Positions 8,659 through 17,188 of a DNA stretch of 35,255 bases are shown here, in pieces; position 1 is the first letter of the stretch; each line of letters starts with the position of its first letter. Source of the DNA: an uncultured Gammaproteobacteria bacterium (lineage in GTDB: Bacteria; Pseudomonadota; Gammaproteobacteria; SZUA-140); assembly GCA_945787155.1 (NCBI GenBank), contig CALZHD010000028.1:1-35255 (forward strand), given 5' to 3'. The notes below the pieces were generated by a model. That model was not told the origin of the DNA. It did no database searches and was given only the letters and a program-made list of their open reading frames with translations. Both the position numbers and the translations under genes were made by a program.

Positions 8659-9213
8659 ATGACTGACAACAATATTGATCGCGAAGCAAGACGACGACAA
8701 AATCGCAAGATCATTCGCTCAAGCACATGGGTATCGTTGGCAGGCGTCGGGCTGTTTCTAATCTCAGGCGCACTGATCTACAAATTGATGCCATCCCCCT
8801 TCGAGCAACAGCTCGAAGCCATCAATTCGCACACGGAACCCAACTTATCGATTACCATGGTTCAACGAGATGCTAGCGGCCAGTGGAAGAGACTCGATCA
8901 CATCCCTGCCAGTGGCGAGCAGATCAGCTTCCGCGTCACCACCAACCAGCCACTCCATGTATCGCTTCTCAATGAACCCAACCATAGTCGACCACGTACA
9001 CTGTTCGACCACATTCGTATCCCACCCGGTGAAAACAGGATCATCAACTTTAACAACGCAGATTATCACTACACCGTTAAAGCGCATGACAAACACGTGC
9101 TGTTTTGTCTCGTCACTGCGGCCGATGCTGCAACATTAACGACAAAATTGATTGCGATGCAAAAAGAAAAACATCTAGACGTATTACCTGACAAATACTG
9201 TGTTAATTGGTGA
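8659..9213 (+). CDS. Unrecognised membrane-anchored protein
   Basis: The 184-residue product has a basic N-terminus (REARRRQNRK), one transmembrane segment at about residues 23-42, and a probably periplasmic domain of about 140 residues with two cysteines (near FCLV and YCVN) that could form a disulfide. The ATG follows a GGAGAGG. I do not recognise the family. The domain's alternating hydrophobic pattern suggests a beta fold, perhaps a small sensory or chaperone domain. It is 214 bp from the divergent hisE and 105 bp from the next gene, another membrane protein. Confidence 0.75.
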   Translation: MTDNNIDREARRRQNRKIIRSSTWVSLAGVGLFLISGALIYKLMPSPFEQQLEAINSHTEPNLSITMVQRDASGQWKRLDHIPASGEQISFRVTTNQPLHVSLLNEPNHSRPRTLFDHIRIPPGENRIINFNNADYHYTVKAHDKHVLFCLVTAADAATLTTKLIAMQKEKHLDVLPDKYCVNW

Positions 9214-9318
9214 TGGGTGCCACATTAGATGGGCAAGTTTGACGCAATCCCTGATTATGCTAACAATAGCCGAGTTCAGCCACATGTTCACTCACAAGTA
9301 TAACAACCGGAGAAAAGC

Positions 9319-9831
9319 ATGGCCCTTGAGTTCAACATCACCACCCAACCACCTACCCTCACAGACATCACAACTGAACTCGAACGGGCTACGCAAGATC
9401 GCATTCTTTTACGCAAAAAGAACATCCGTTTTCTCATCTGCATCCTGCTAATCGTTGCAGCCTATGCCACATTTATGCTGACAGTCACCATTCCACTACT
9501 CGCAGACCCCGCCGCGGTGCCCGACTTCGTCGCCACCGTCGCCTATTTCACCCCCTACTTGACCTTTCTTATCTTCATCTTCGGCAACACATCGCACAAT
9601 AGGATCATCGAAAGACCCCGTAAGAGACTCGATACAGCGATCACCGGGCTCAAAGAAAGCACGCCGAAGACGCATGCTGAAATCACAGACTGCGCTCAGC
9701 GCTATGATGAGGTCGCTGCTTACCAGCAACAGACCGCCGCGCTCGGGCGACCACTGATGGTGGGGGAAACTGAGATGCTCCTGCAATGGGTCGAGGCGCG
9801 TATGCAGGAAGAGTGTGGATTGAAGAAATAG
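9319..9831 (+). CDS. Unrecognised two-helix membrane protein
   Basis: The 170-residue product has two transmembrane segments (about 37-60 and 70-89) with both ends predicted in the cytoplasm, and a C-terminal helical region of 80 residues that may be a coiled coil. A CCGGAGAAAAGC stretch precedes the ATG. No family is recognised. It follows another unrecognised membrane protein on the same strand, and the two may be cotranscribed. Confidence 0.72.
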   Translation: MALEFNITTQPPTLTDITTELERATQDRILLRKKNIRFLICILLIVAAYATFMLTVTIPLLADPAAVPDFVATVAYFTPYLTFLIFIFGNTSHNRIIERPRKRLDTAITGLKESTPKTHAEITDCAQRYDEVAAYQQQTAALGRPLMVGETEMLLQWVEARMQEECGLKK

Positions 9832-9967
9832 CACATCAACTCACTAACCATCTGGCTATCCCACCAGCTACATTTCACGGAGATGCCTGACCTACCTGCT
9901 AACTAATCCGCCTAAGCATGGAAAATTTTCCTGAGCATAAACATCGAATTATTCGAGATAAACTGAC

Positions 9968-9995
9968 TTGAAATATGGGTGCCAAACCATATCTG
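9968..9995 (+). promoter_or_regulatory. Candidate promoter for the 31-residue membrane protein
   Basis: TTGAAA (9968-9973) and TATCTG (9990-9995) are separated by 16 bp, a weak sigma-70 match. An inverted repeat ATATGG (9973-9978)/CCATAT (9987-9992) overlaps the spacer and could bind a regulator. Confidence 0.3.
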
Positions 9996-10034
9996 AGATG
10001 CATACCTTAATTGAAAAATTCAGGAAGCAAGGCA

Positions 10035-10130
10035 ATGGATAAGGAAACGCTACACACAGTATTCTTAATTCTGGCAGCCATCATTGGTTCTATTGGCGTG
10101 ATCACGAACCTGCTTTTTTATAATCAATAA
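10035..10130 (+). CDS. Small single-helix membrane protein, 31 residues
   Basis: The short frame begins MDKETLHTVF and ends with LLFYNQ. An AGGAAGCAAGG stretch lies upstream of the ATG at usable spacing, and the middle (residues 8-28) is a clean transmembrane helix of Leu, Ile, Val and Gly with charged residues only before it. A hairpin follows 19 bp after the stop. This combination of ribosome site, hydrophobic core and following hairpin supports a real small protein. It is unrecognised and stands alone between a membrane protein gene and a convergent coiled-coil gene. Confidence 0.5.
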   Translation: MDKETLHTVFLILAAIIGSIGVITNLLFYNQ

Positions 10131-10148
10131 GCAGATTACACAAACCCG

Positions 10149-10180
10149 GAGCACTGCACCTTCGCGCGGGTGTAGTGCTC
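10149..10180. terminator. Strong hairpin between convergent genes
   Basis: GAGCACTGCACC (10149-10160) pairs with GGTGTAGTGCTC (10169-10180) over 12 bp with one G-U pair and an 8-base loop. It sits between the small membrane protein and the stop of the convergent coiled-coil gene. Neither side has a long T-run, so it may be a weak or factor-assisted bidirectional terminator. Confidence 0.5.
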
Positions 10181-10221
10181 ATTCATAAAGCAGGCTATGT
10201 TTCAAACCCGTGCTGCTTCGG

Positions 10222-10968
10222 CTACTTTTCCTTCTTCTCTGCCGCCTTCTCAACACTCTCTAGCCACTTCTCATCCAGCGTAATAAGCGTTGGCAGGTCA
10301 GCCTTATTGTCAACTAGCGGCTTAAGCTTATCATGCAGTGTTTTACACAACGTATGTAATTCACGGTGCTGGGTCACCAACTTGGCACTACTTTCCAGCG
10401 TCTCCTGTAACTCGTTGATGCGCTTTTCCTGATTGCGCTTTTCTTTACGCAGCGTGGCGGCCTCGCCCTCGACTACTTTACGCGCAGCCGTTTCATCCAG
10501 CTTCTGTTTTTTCAGTGTCTTGAGCTTTTTAACCACGTTCTCTGGGGTATCAGCCAGCGCTTTATTAATCGCTTTTACCGTTCTATCTTTTTCGGCCAAT
10601 TGCTCATTGATCTTTTTCATCGCCTTAAAATGAGCATCACGCTCAACGGCCATTGCTCGCTCAGCCTCTTGTTTGGCACTCAACATCGCGGCAGCCTGCG
10701 CTTCGGCGATATTCCTCGCCTTTTCGCCCTGCTCCATCCTCTTTTCCATTACTGCGATTGCCATATCAGCCTGCTCGCGCGCATTGCCGACACTCGCTTC
10801 CGCCTGAATGATTTTCTTGACGCCCGATTCGAGCTCAATTTTGAGTTTGTCACGACTACAGTCAGGGTCTAACCCCAGCGCGTCTGTCGCGGTTTTAATT
10901 AATACCTGATTACTAATCGCGAGGTCTTTCCAGACCTTTAACTGAAGTTCAAATTCTGCTTGTTCCAC
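10222..10968 (-). CDS. Coiled-coil protein of unknown function
   Basis: The 248-residue product is very rich in Ala, Glu and Lys and is predicted to be a nearly continuous coiled coil from about residue 45 to 210, with a short globular N-terminus. It has no signal or membrane segment. It starts with GTG at 10968, preceded by AGGAG at proper spacing. I do not recognise the family; it may be structural or a scaffold. Two copies of a 9-bp direct repeat lie upstream. Confidence 0.75.
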   Translation of the reverse strand: MEQAEFELQLKVWKDLAISNQVLIKTATDALGLDPDCSRDKLKIELESGVKKIIQAEASVGNAREQADMAIAVMEKRMEQGEKARNIAEAQAAAMLSAKQEAERAMAVERDAHFKAMKKINEQLAEKDRTVKAINKALADTPENVVKKLKTLKKQKLDETAARKVVEGEAATLRKEKRNQEKRINELQETLESSAKLVTQHRELHTLCKTLHDKLKPLVDNKADLPTLITLDEKWLESVEKAAEKKEK

Positions 10969-10986
10969 TTATTGCTCCTGAATTGC

Positions 10987-11038
10987 GGGGCCGCACAAAA
11001 TCACGTATTTCTCTAATGACGGCCTTTGAGGGGCCGCA
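10987..11038. repeat. Two direct 9-bp repeats upstream of the coiled-coil gene
   Basis: GGGGCCGCA occurs at 10987-10995 and 11030-11038, 43 bp apart (about four helical turns), within 70 bp of the GTG start of the minus-strand coiled-coil gene. The second copy is part of a CGGCC/GGCCG hairpin. A regulatory role is only a guess. Confidence 0.3.
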
Positions 11039-11177
11039 TTATAGCAAGATATATCCATTTAACGTGCCTTTTAGAGAATTTTCGTAAAAATTAAGCCAAT
11101 ATAGATTTGTTCACCCTCCCTTCCCCCACTCCTATTCACCGCTGACTGGATTTAACAGCGCTTAAGAAAGCTCTATT

Positions 11178-11191
11178 TATGATCGATCATA
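11178..11191. promoter_or_regulatory. 14-bp palindrome upstream of yqgE
   Basis: TATGATCGATCATA is a perfect palindrome in an AT-rich stretch about 80 bp before the yqgE start. It could be an operator, but no partner site or regulator gene is seen. Confidence 0.25.
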
Positions 11192-11272
11192 TAAATATAG
11201 CAAGACCATGATTTAAAGGATTTTTTTTCATTTTCCTTGTCACAAGTACCCGTTGTAACCGATACTACTGCC

Positions 11273-11836
11273 ATGTCCGAAAAACTTAGCCTAACCAATC
11301 AGTTCCTGGTTGCCATGCCCGCGCTGCATGACCCGAATTTCTTCCACAGTGTCACCTATATATGTGAGCACAACGAAGAAGGAGCCATGGGAATCACGAT
11401 CAATCGTCCGCTCGATATCATGCTGGGTGAAATTTTGCGCCAGACGAAGATCCCATGCGATGATAAAGCGATCAACGATACCCCGGTCTTTCTCGGCGGC
11501 CCAGTGCAGAACGAACGCGGCTTTGTGATCCACCGTCCACACGGCGAATGGGATGCGACACTGACAGTCAGCGACGAAATTTGCGTCACCTCTTCAAAGG
11601 ACATCCTTGAAGCGATCGCTGCTGGCAAAGCCCCTAAAGACTGCCTTATTGCCCTCGGCTACGCTGGCTGGGGTGATGGGCAGCTGGAACACGAGATCGC
11701 AGAAAACGCGTGGATCAGCGTTCCTGCCTCCAGCGATATCATCTTTAACACACCTTATAATCAGTGCTGGGAAGCCGCCGCGGCACACGCGGGGATCGAC
11801 CTCAGTCGACTCTCCAACGACATTGGTCACGCATAA
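11273..11836 (+). CDS. yqgE: YqgE/AlgH family protein (UPF0301)
   Basis: The family signature is clear: LTNQFLVAMPALHDPNFFHSVTYICEHNEEGAMGITINRP near the start and LGGPVQNERGFVIH in the middle, with the ALGYAGWGDGQLEHEI motif later. Role unsettled; the Pseudomonas homologue AlgH affects alginate genes. The chosen ATG gives 187 residues, the length of E. coli YqgE; the frame also opens at TTG 11237, but its upstream AAAGGA is too far away. It overlaps ruvX and heads a run toward the pyrimidine genes, a common gammaproteobacterial order. Confidence 0.9.
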   Translation: MSEKLSLTNQFLVAMPALHDPNFFHSVTYICEHNEEGAMGITINRPLDIMLGEILRQTKIPCDDKAINDTPVFLGGPVQNERGFVIHRPHGEWDATLTVSDEICVTSSKDILEAIAAGKAPKDCLIALGYAGWGDGQLEHEIAENAWISVPASSDIIFNTPYNQCWEAAAAHAGIDLSRLSNDIGHA

Positions 11837-12281
11837 CAAGTCAGGGCAAAGCAGCGGACATCGCATCCTGCTCGCCTTCGACTTCGGCACCAAAAAGATC
11901 GGCGTTGCCGTCGGACAGGAACTGACCAAAAGCACCTCTGCACTGCCCGTGTTACGCTCACGTGACGAACGCCCCGACTGGGAAGGCATCACTCAGCTAA
12001 TCGAAACCTGGCAACCCAACGCGCTGGTGGTCGGTATTCCGCTCAACATGGATGGCAGCGAAAATGAGATGACACTGAAGGCAAAGCGCTTCTCCAATCG
12101 TCTCGCTGGACGTTACAATCTGCCAGTCTATCCGGCCGATGAACGGCTCACAACACGTGAAGCAGCGCGTGAACACTACGATCCACACAACAAACGCGGC
12201 CACAAACGTAAGGGCCATATGGAGATCGATTCGGTCGCTGCACAGATCATCCTCGAAACCTTTTTTAGCCAATCCGTTTAA
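11823..12281 (+). CDS. ruvX: Putative Holliday junction resolvase / pre-16S rRNA nuclease YqgF
   Basis: An RNase H-like nuclease of about 152 residues. Visible family motifs are LLAFDFGTKKIGVAVG with the first catalytic Asp (D20), VVGIPLNMDGSE, DERLTTREA, and KGHMEIDSVAA with the last catalytic Asp. YqgF trims the 5' end of 16S rRNA in E. coli. No ATG or GTG start exists in the right place; TTG at 11823, inside the end of yqgE (14-bp overlap), is the best available, so the start is uncertain. It is probably translationally coupled to yqgE. Confidence 0.85.
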   Translation: MVTHNKSGQSSGHRILLAFDFGTKKIGVAVGQELTKSTSALPVLRSRDERPDWEGITQLIETWQPNALVVGIPLNMDGSENEMTLKAKRFSNRLAGRYNLPVYPADERLTTREAAREHYDPHNKRGHKRKGHMEIDSVAAQIILETFFSQSV

Positions 12282-12348
12282 ACTCAATCCCGTAACTGGT
12301 AAATCAAAGTTGAGCAAAGAGCAACAATAACCGGTATCATTACTGCCT

Positions 12349-12855
12349 GTGAACGCAAAAGAACTCGACATCAATCAGACGCTGGACCACGTTGCACAGT
12401 CACTCAATGCCATCCTTGAGTCGCGCAATATCCAGAACCCTATTATGATTGGCATCCACACCGGTGGCGTGTGGGTCGCACAACAACTGCACCAACGACT
12501 AAAATTGAATGAACCGCTCGGCACGCTCGACATCTCATTCTATCGCGATGATTTCACCCGCGTCGGCATCAACCCACAGGTTCAACCATCGACGCTGCCA
12601 TTGAGTGTTGATGACCGTCACATCATCCTCGTCGACGACGTGCTCTATACCGGGCGCACCATTCGCGCCGCCTTCAATGAACTCTTCGATTACGGCCGTC
12701 CGGCATCGATCATGCTCGCAGTACTGGTTGAACGCGATGGACGTGAACTGCCCATTCAGGCCGATGCCGTCGGGCAGCATGTCGCACTGGAAGCGGGCGA
12801 ACAGATCAAACTCCAGGGTCCCGAACCGTTAACGTTGACCACAACGCAAGCATGA
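12349..12855 (+). CDS. pyrR: PyrR bifunctional regulator / uracil phosphoribosyltransferase
   Basis: A 168-residue type I phosphoribosyltransferase with the PRPP-binding signature [10 protein letters not shown] at 95-104 and the flexible-loop region SFYRDDFTR at 63-71. In many bacteria PyrR binds pyr mRNA to cause attenuation; in gammaproteobacteria with this gene order the regulatory role is less certain. Starts with GTG at 12349. It overlaps pyrB by 4 bp. No PyrR-binding hairpin or leader terminator was seen in the 67 bp before it. Confidence 0.9.
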   Translation: MNAKELDINQTLDHVAQSLNAILESRNIQNPIMIGIHTGGVWVAQQLHQRLKLNEPLGTLDISFYRDDFTRVGINPQVQPSTLPLSVDDRHIILVDDVLYTGRTIRAAFNELFDYGRPASIMLAVLVERDGRELPIQADAVGQHVALEAGEQIKLQGPEPLTLTTTQA

Positions 12856-13841
12856 AAAAGAAAAATCGCCTCCAACTCGACGAAAACGGAAAACTCAAAC
12901 ATTTCCTGACGATTGAAGGACTCAATCGTCAGATGTTGATCGACATCCTCGACACCGCCGAGTCATTCACCGGCGTCACTGAACAGACTATCAAGAAGGT
13001 GCCACTGCTGCGCGGCAAGACAATTGTGAACCTCTTCTTCGAGGCCAGCACCCGCACCCGCACCACCTTCGAGCTGGCGGCAAAACGGCTCTCGGCCGAC
13101 GTGCTCAACATCAACATCCAGGCCTCCGCCACCGCCAAGGGGGAGACGTTACTCGACACCCTGCGCAACCTCGAAGCAATGCACTGCGACATGTTTGTGG
13201 TGCGTCACGCCGACAGCGGCGCCGCTCACTTCATCGCACAACATGCGGCACCGCACATCAGCGTGATCAACGCCGGCGATGGCCAGCACGCCCATCCCAC
13301 CCAGGCGATGCTCGACATGTTCACTATCCGCCGTGTTAAAGGCGAGTTCCACAAGCTCAACGTCGCGATCGTTGGCGATGTGCGCCACTCGCGTGTCGCC
13401 CGCTCGCAGATCCACGCACTGAGCATGCTTGGGGTCGAGGATGTGCGCATCATCGCCCCCAAGACACTACTACCCAGCGAACCAGAGGCCTTCGGCGTGC
13501 ACGTCTACCACGACCTGCGTGAAGGGCTGCGCGATGTCGATGTCGTGATCATGTTGCGTCTACAAAAAGAACGCATGCGCGGCGCCTCGCTACCCAGTGA
13601 ACATGAATATTTCCAGCTCTACGGCCTCACCGAAGAGAAACTCGCGCTGGCTAAACCCGACGTTACGGTGATGCACCCCGGCCCCATTAATCGCGGCGTC
13701 GAGATTGATTCAGTGGTTGCCGACGGACCCCGCTCGGTAATCCTGCAACAGGTCAGTCACGGCATTGCGGTACGCATGGCGGTGATGTCGATGGCGATGC
13801 AGAGCCACCTGCCCGAAGCTGCGGGAGGACGACGCGGATGA
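12852..13841 (+). CDS. pyrB: Aspartate carbamoyltransferase catalytic chain
   Basis: Condenses carbamoyl phosphate with aspartate, the committed step of pyrimidine synthesis. The 329-residue product has the carbamoyl-phosphate loop STRTRTTFE (66-74), [13 protein letters not shown], and the MLRLQKER segment that binds aspartate. The extra ~15 N-terminal residues and the pyrB-pyrC' pairing match the Pseudomonas type, where PyrB assembles into a dodecamer with a dihydroorotase-like partner. ATG overlaps the pyrR stop (ATGA), and its stop overlaps the next ATG in the same way. Confidence 0.95.
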   Translation: MKKKNRLQLDENGKLKHFLTIEGLNRQMLIDILDTAESFTGVTEQTIKKVPLLRGKTIVNLFFEASTRTRTTFELAAKRLSADVLNINIQASATAKGETLLDTLRNLEAMHCDMFVVRHADSGAAHFIAQHAAPHISVINAGDGQHAHPTQAMLDMFTIRRVKGEFHKLNVAIVGDVRHSRVARSQIHALSMLGVEDVRIIAPKTLLPSEPEAFGVHVYHDLREGLRDVDVVIMLRLQKERMRGASLPSEHEYFQLYGLTEEKLALAKPDVTVMHPGPINRGVEIDSVVADGPRSVILQQVSHGIAVRMAVMSMAMQSHLPEAAGGRRG

Positions 13842-15112
13842 AGATCGAAATCAAACAGGGTCGCATCATCGACCCCGCCAACGACATTGATGCCACACAG
13901 GATCTATTCATCAGCAATGGAAAGATCGTCGCGCTCGGCGCACCGCCGCAGGGATTTATTGCCGACAAAAGTATCGACGCCAGCCATCAGATCGTCTGCC
14001 CCGGCTTCGTTGACCTGCGCGCCCACCTGCGCGAACCGGGCCAGGAACACAAAGGCACCATCGCCAGCGAGACACGCGCCGCCGCACGCAGTGGCATCAC
14101 CACCCTGTGCTGCCCACCCAACACCCACCCCATCATCGATACCCCGGCGGTGGCCGAACTGATTCAACGCCACGCCGATGCGGCGGGGCACGCGCGCGTA
14201 GTGCCACTCGGCGCACTGACACAGGGACTCGAAGGCAACGCCATCACTGAGATGCACGCCCTGAAGGCGGCGGGCTGCGTCGGCGTCAGCAACGCGATGC
14301 AACCCGTCGCCAATACACTGATCCTGCGCCGTGCAATGGAATATGCAGCAACGCATGACCTGACCGTATTCATCCACGCCGAAGATCGCGACCTTGCCAG
14401 CAACGGCTGCGTCCATGAAGGGGCGGTCGGCTCGCGCCTTGGCCTGCCCGGCATTCCGACGGCAGCGGAAACCGTTGCGGTCGCCAGCACCCTGGCACTG
14501 GTCGAGGAGACCGGTGCACGCGTTCATTTTTCGATGCTCTCAAGCAAGCGTGCATTGCAGAAGATCTCGCGCGCTAAATACGACGGCTTGCCGATCAGCT
14601 GCGATGTCAGTGCGCACCACCTGCACCTCACCGAGATCGATCTGCTCGGCTTCAACAGCCAGTGCCATGTGCGTCCGCCGCTGCGCACACAACGTGATCT
14701 GGAAGGGCTGCGTAAAGGGCTTGCCGACGGTACGATTGCGGCCATCTGCTCCGACCATCATCCACACGAGGCCGATGCCAAACTGGCGCCGTTCAGCGCT
14801 ACCGAGCACGGCATCTCAGCACTCGAAACACTGTTGCCACTGGCGCTACGCGTCGTCGATGATGGCATACTATCGATGACCCAGATGATCGCCAGCCTGA
14901 CGCATCAACCGGCAGAGATCCTCGGCATCACAGCGGGTACCCTGTCGATTGGACAACTCGCCGACATCTGCATCTTCGACCCCGAGCGTTACTGGACGCT
15001 CGACGACCATTCAATGCTGAGCCATGGCCACAACACCCCCTTCCTCAACTGGGAGATGAAGGGCGAGGTGACACACACACTACTGGGAGGCAAAACCGTT
15101 TATGAATGCTGA
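13838..15112 (+). CDS. pyrC': Dihydroorotase-like protein (class I), probably PyrC' with a degenerate metal site
   Basis: The 424-residue product is a class I dihydroorotase homologue. The first metal motif, normally D-x-H-x-H-LREPG, reads [10 protein letters not shown] (59-68): the first His is Arg61, while His63 is kept. The metal-bridging Asp expected near 153 falls in VSNAMQ, with no Asp. His180 (FIHAEDRDL), His230 (RVHFSML) and the catalytic Asp in SDHHPH (305-310) are kept. Loss of two ligands suggests weak or no activity, as described for the PyrC' partner of Pseudomonas aspartate transcarbamoylase, which has a structural role. A true pyrC elsewhere would then be needed. Overlaps pyrB by 4 bp and the next gene by 11 bp. 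Confidence 0.88.
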   Translation: MKIEIKQGRIIDPANDIDATQDLFISNGKIVALGAPPQGFIADKSIDASHQIVCPGFVDLRAHLREPGQEHKGTIASETRAAARSGITTLCCPPNTHPIIDTPAVAELIQRHADAAGHARVVPLGALTQGLEGNAITEMHALKAAGCVGVSNAMQPVANTLILRRAMEYAATHDLTVFIHAEDRDLASNGCVHEGAVGSRLGLPGIPTAAETVAVASTLALVEETGARVHFSMLSSKRALQKISRAKYDGLPISCDVSAHHLHLTEIDLLGFNSQCHVRPPLRTQRDLEGLRKGLADGTIAAICSDHHPHEADAKLAPFSATEHGISALETLLPLALRVVDDGILSMTQMIASLTHQPAEILGITAGTLSIGQLADICIFDPERYWTLDDHSMLSHGHNTPFLNWEMKGEVTHTLLGGKTVYEC

Positions 15113-16004
15113 TGCTCACAACAAACCGCATCGCGACACTGTCTTTGTAGAAGAGGCGGAGGTGCTGGAGCACCACGGCTATGACGGCAAGCAGTTCATC
15201 ATGAAATTGCAGGCGCCCAAAACCGCTAAACATGCACTGCCCGGCAGCTTTATTCACTTGCGTTGTGATGCGCAACGTCCGATGCGTCGCCCGCTATCGA
15301 TCATGCGCAGCGACCAACAGAAAGGATGGATCGAGATCCTCTATCGCGTCTTTGGCGAAGGGACCGAGCTATTATCACAAAATCCGGTGGGCAGTCACCT
15401 CAACTTGATGGGGCCGATTGGCAAACCCTTTGAACTGCACCCCGAACGCCCACTCCCACTGCTGCTAGGTGGTGGTGTCGGTATCCCACCGATGGTCTTC
15501 ATTGCCGATGAGGCGCGTAAACAGAAAGCCACATACCAACCGATGATATTGATGGGCTCGGAGACTCCGTTCCCGTTCAAGACACGCCCATCGCAGATTA
15601 TGATCCCCGGCCTGCCCGATGGCGTCATCGCCGCGATGCCACTGATGGAAGACTGGCACATCCCGAGTCGACTGGCCAGCCTACAGTCATTCCCCGGCGT
15701 CTATCAAGGCTACATTACCGACCTCGCACGCGCCTGGCTCAAGACGCTCGATGATCAACAACGCAACGAAGTTGAACTCTTTGCCTGTGGCCCACACCCG
15801 ATGCTGGAAGCGGTCGCAACACTCGCGCACGAATTTGATCTCCCCTGTCAGCTCTCGCTGGAAGAGTTCATGGCCTGCGCGATCGGTGGCTGTGCAGGCT
15901 GTGTCGTCAAGGTACACAATGATGATGGCACCACGGCCATGAAACGTGTCTGTGTCGATGGCCCCGTCTTTCCAGCCGAGGCGATCTTTCCAAAGGCGGG
16001 TTAA
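15102..16004 (+). CDS. pyrK: PyrK-like flavo-iron-sulfur electron transfer protein
   Basis: A 300-residue member of the ferredoxin reductase group with the PyrK layout: FAD-binding RRPLSI (62-67), NAD(P)-binding GGGVGIPPM (123-131), FACGPHPM, and a [2Fe-2S] site formed by C259, C264, C267 and C284 in CAIGGCAGCVV...VCVDGPVF. In PyrK, these pass electrons from type 1B dihydroorotate dehydrogenase (PyrD) to NAD+. No pyrD is in the window, although the gene overlaps pyrC' and is clearly in the pyrimidine transcript. It could serve a distant PyrD or another oxidoreductase. Confidence 0.85.
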   Translation: MNADAHNKPHRDTVFVEEAEVLEHHGYDGKQFIMKLQAPKTAKHALPGSFIHLRCDAQRPMRRPLSIMRSDQQKGWIEILYRVFGEGTELLSQNPVGSHLNLMGPIGKPFELHPERPLPLLLGGGVGIPPMVFIADEARKQKATYQPMILMGSETPFPFKTRPSQIMIPGLPDGVIAAMPLMEDWHIPSRLASLQSFPGVYQGYITDLARAWLKTLDDQQRNEVELFACGPHPMLEAVATLAHEFDLPCQLSLEEFMACAIGGCAGCVVKVHNDDGTTAMKRVCVDGPVFPAEAIFPKAG

Positions 16005-16059
16005 CAAATCGCGCCCATTATCAACAGACTGAACCGACGAGACAAAGGATAGATTCACC

Positions 16060-16656
16060 ATGAGCATAGAATCCCCTCCGGGTGCGATCTCAGACCCCGC
16101 AACATGGGTGGAACAACACGGCGATGCTCTATTTCGCTACGCACTGATGAAAATGCGCGACACATCACAGGCAGAGGATATGGTGCAAGAGACCTTCCTC
16201 GCTGCACTCAAGGCAAGGAATAAGTTTGCCGGACAGTCATCGGAAAAAACCTGGCTAATCGGCATTCTCAAACACAAGATCATCGACCACTTCCGTAAAC
16301 ACAAACGGGAACAGACCAGCGACGACATCGAGACGCTCACCGAACAACTCGACCAGCAGTTCAACCAGAGCGGCCACTGGAATGTATCTCTGTCACGCTG
16401 GCAGAACCCCGATCAGGCGCATGAAAATGAAGCCTTCTGGAAAACCTTTTCAAGTTGTATCGCACACCTGCCGGACCATCTCGCCGACCTCTTTATCCTG
16501 CGCGAGATCAAAGGATTGACCACCGAAGAGATCTGTAAGCTGCTCGATATCTCGACGACCAACAACATGTGGGTAATGCTGTCACGAGCGCGCATGCGCC
16601 TTCGCAGCTGTCTCGACTCGCGCTGGTTTAATCACGACAATCAGGAGGTACGCTGA
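16060..16656 (+). CDS. ECF-type RNA polymerase sigma factor
   Basis: A 198-residue group 4 sigma factor with region 2 (about 17-82, including AEDMVQETFLAALKARNKF and the -10-recognising LIGILKHKIIDHFRKHKRE) and region 4 (about 140-190, with LREIKGLTTEEICKLLDIS and a helix-turn-helix). The 1-bp overlap with a zinc-finger anti-sigma gene confirms the pairing. The target promoter and signal are unknown; no conserved ECF promoter was recognised before it or before the DUF3179 gene. Confidence 0.92.
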   Translation: MSIESPPGAISDPATWVEQHGDALFRYALMKMRDTSQAEDMVQETFLAALKARNKFAGQSSEKTWLIGILKHKIIDHFRKHKREQTSDDIETLTEQLDQQFNQSGHWNVSLSRWQNPDQAHENEAFWKTFSSCIAHLPDHLADLFILREIKGLTTEEICKLLDISTTNNMWVMLSRARMRLRSCLDSRWFNHDNQEVR

Positions 16657-16934
16657 TGTTGTCATGCAAAGAAGTAGGGGAGCTGCTCTCTCAGGGACTG
16701 GACCGCAAACTTTCATTCCGAGAACAGTTAGGGCTCAAAATACACCTGGTGGTCTGCAAGACCTGTAATTGCTACGAAAAACAGCTACAGTTCGTGGCAC
16801 GATCTGCCCGTAATTTGATGCGGCCAAATAAACCAGGCCAGGGAATTCCGCCGTTATCAGATGAGGCAGAAACACGCATCAACAGCAACATTAAACAACA
16901 ACTGGATGAAGAGCAGCAGATAAAACCAGAATAA
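16656..16934 (+). CDS. Soluble zinc-binding anti-sigma factor (zf-HC2/ZAS type)
   Basis: A 92-residue protein with the ZAS metal motif H30-x3-C34-x2-C37 (HLVVCKTC) and an extra N-terminal cysteine (C4) that could complete the site. It has no transmembrane helix, so it belongs to the cytoplasmic class that senses redox or metal changes rather than envelope stress. An AGGAGG ribosome site lies inside the end of the sigma gene, and ATG overlaps its TGA by one base. It probably holds the adjacent sigma factor inactive. Confidence 0.85.
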   Translation: MLSCKEVGELLSQGLDRKLSFREQLGLKIHLVVCKTCNCYEKQLQFVARSARNLMRPNKPGQGIPPLSDEAETRINSNIKQQLDEEQQIKPE

Positions 16935-17188
16935 CGACAATATTTCATAGTCGATTAATTCAACAACCCGCGTAAAATTTCAGAGCATGTTTCTCCAACC
17001 CCTGCTCAAGTTTTTTCATAGACTGACTCATTACTCGACATTTTCCGCATCCCTGTCAGCTTGTCGCAAAAAGCTGATATTAACCGCGTCATCTTAGTAC
17101 TGACTCAAAATATTGCCCCCTGATGAAAGGTTTGCAGACTCGCTGCGACTACCCTGCATATCAAAAAACAACGTCATCAACATTGAAT

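Noticed and set aside
10149-10180. Hairpin considered as an integron attC-like site
   Set aside because: No cassette array, no integrase and no paired box structure; a terminator fits better.
13904-14527. A 207-residue minus-strand frame within pyrC'
   Set aside because: It runs antisense to a strongly conserved gene in GC-rich DNA, a common artefact.
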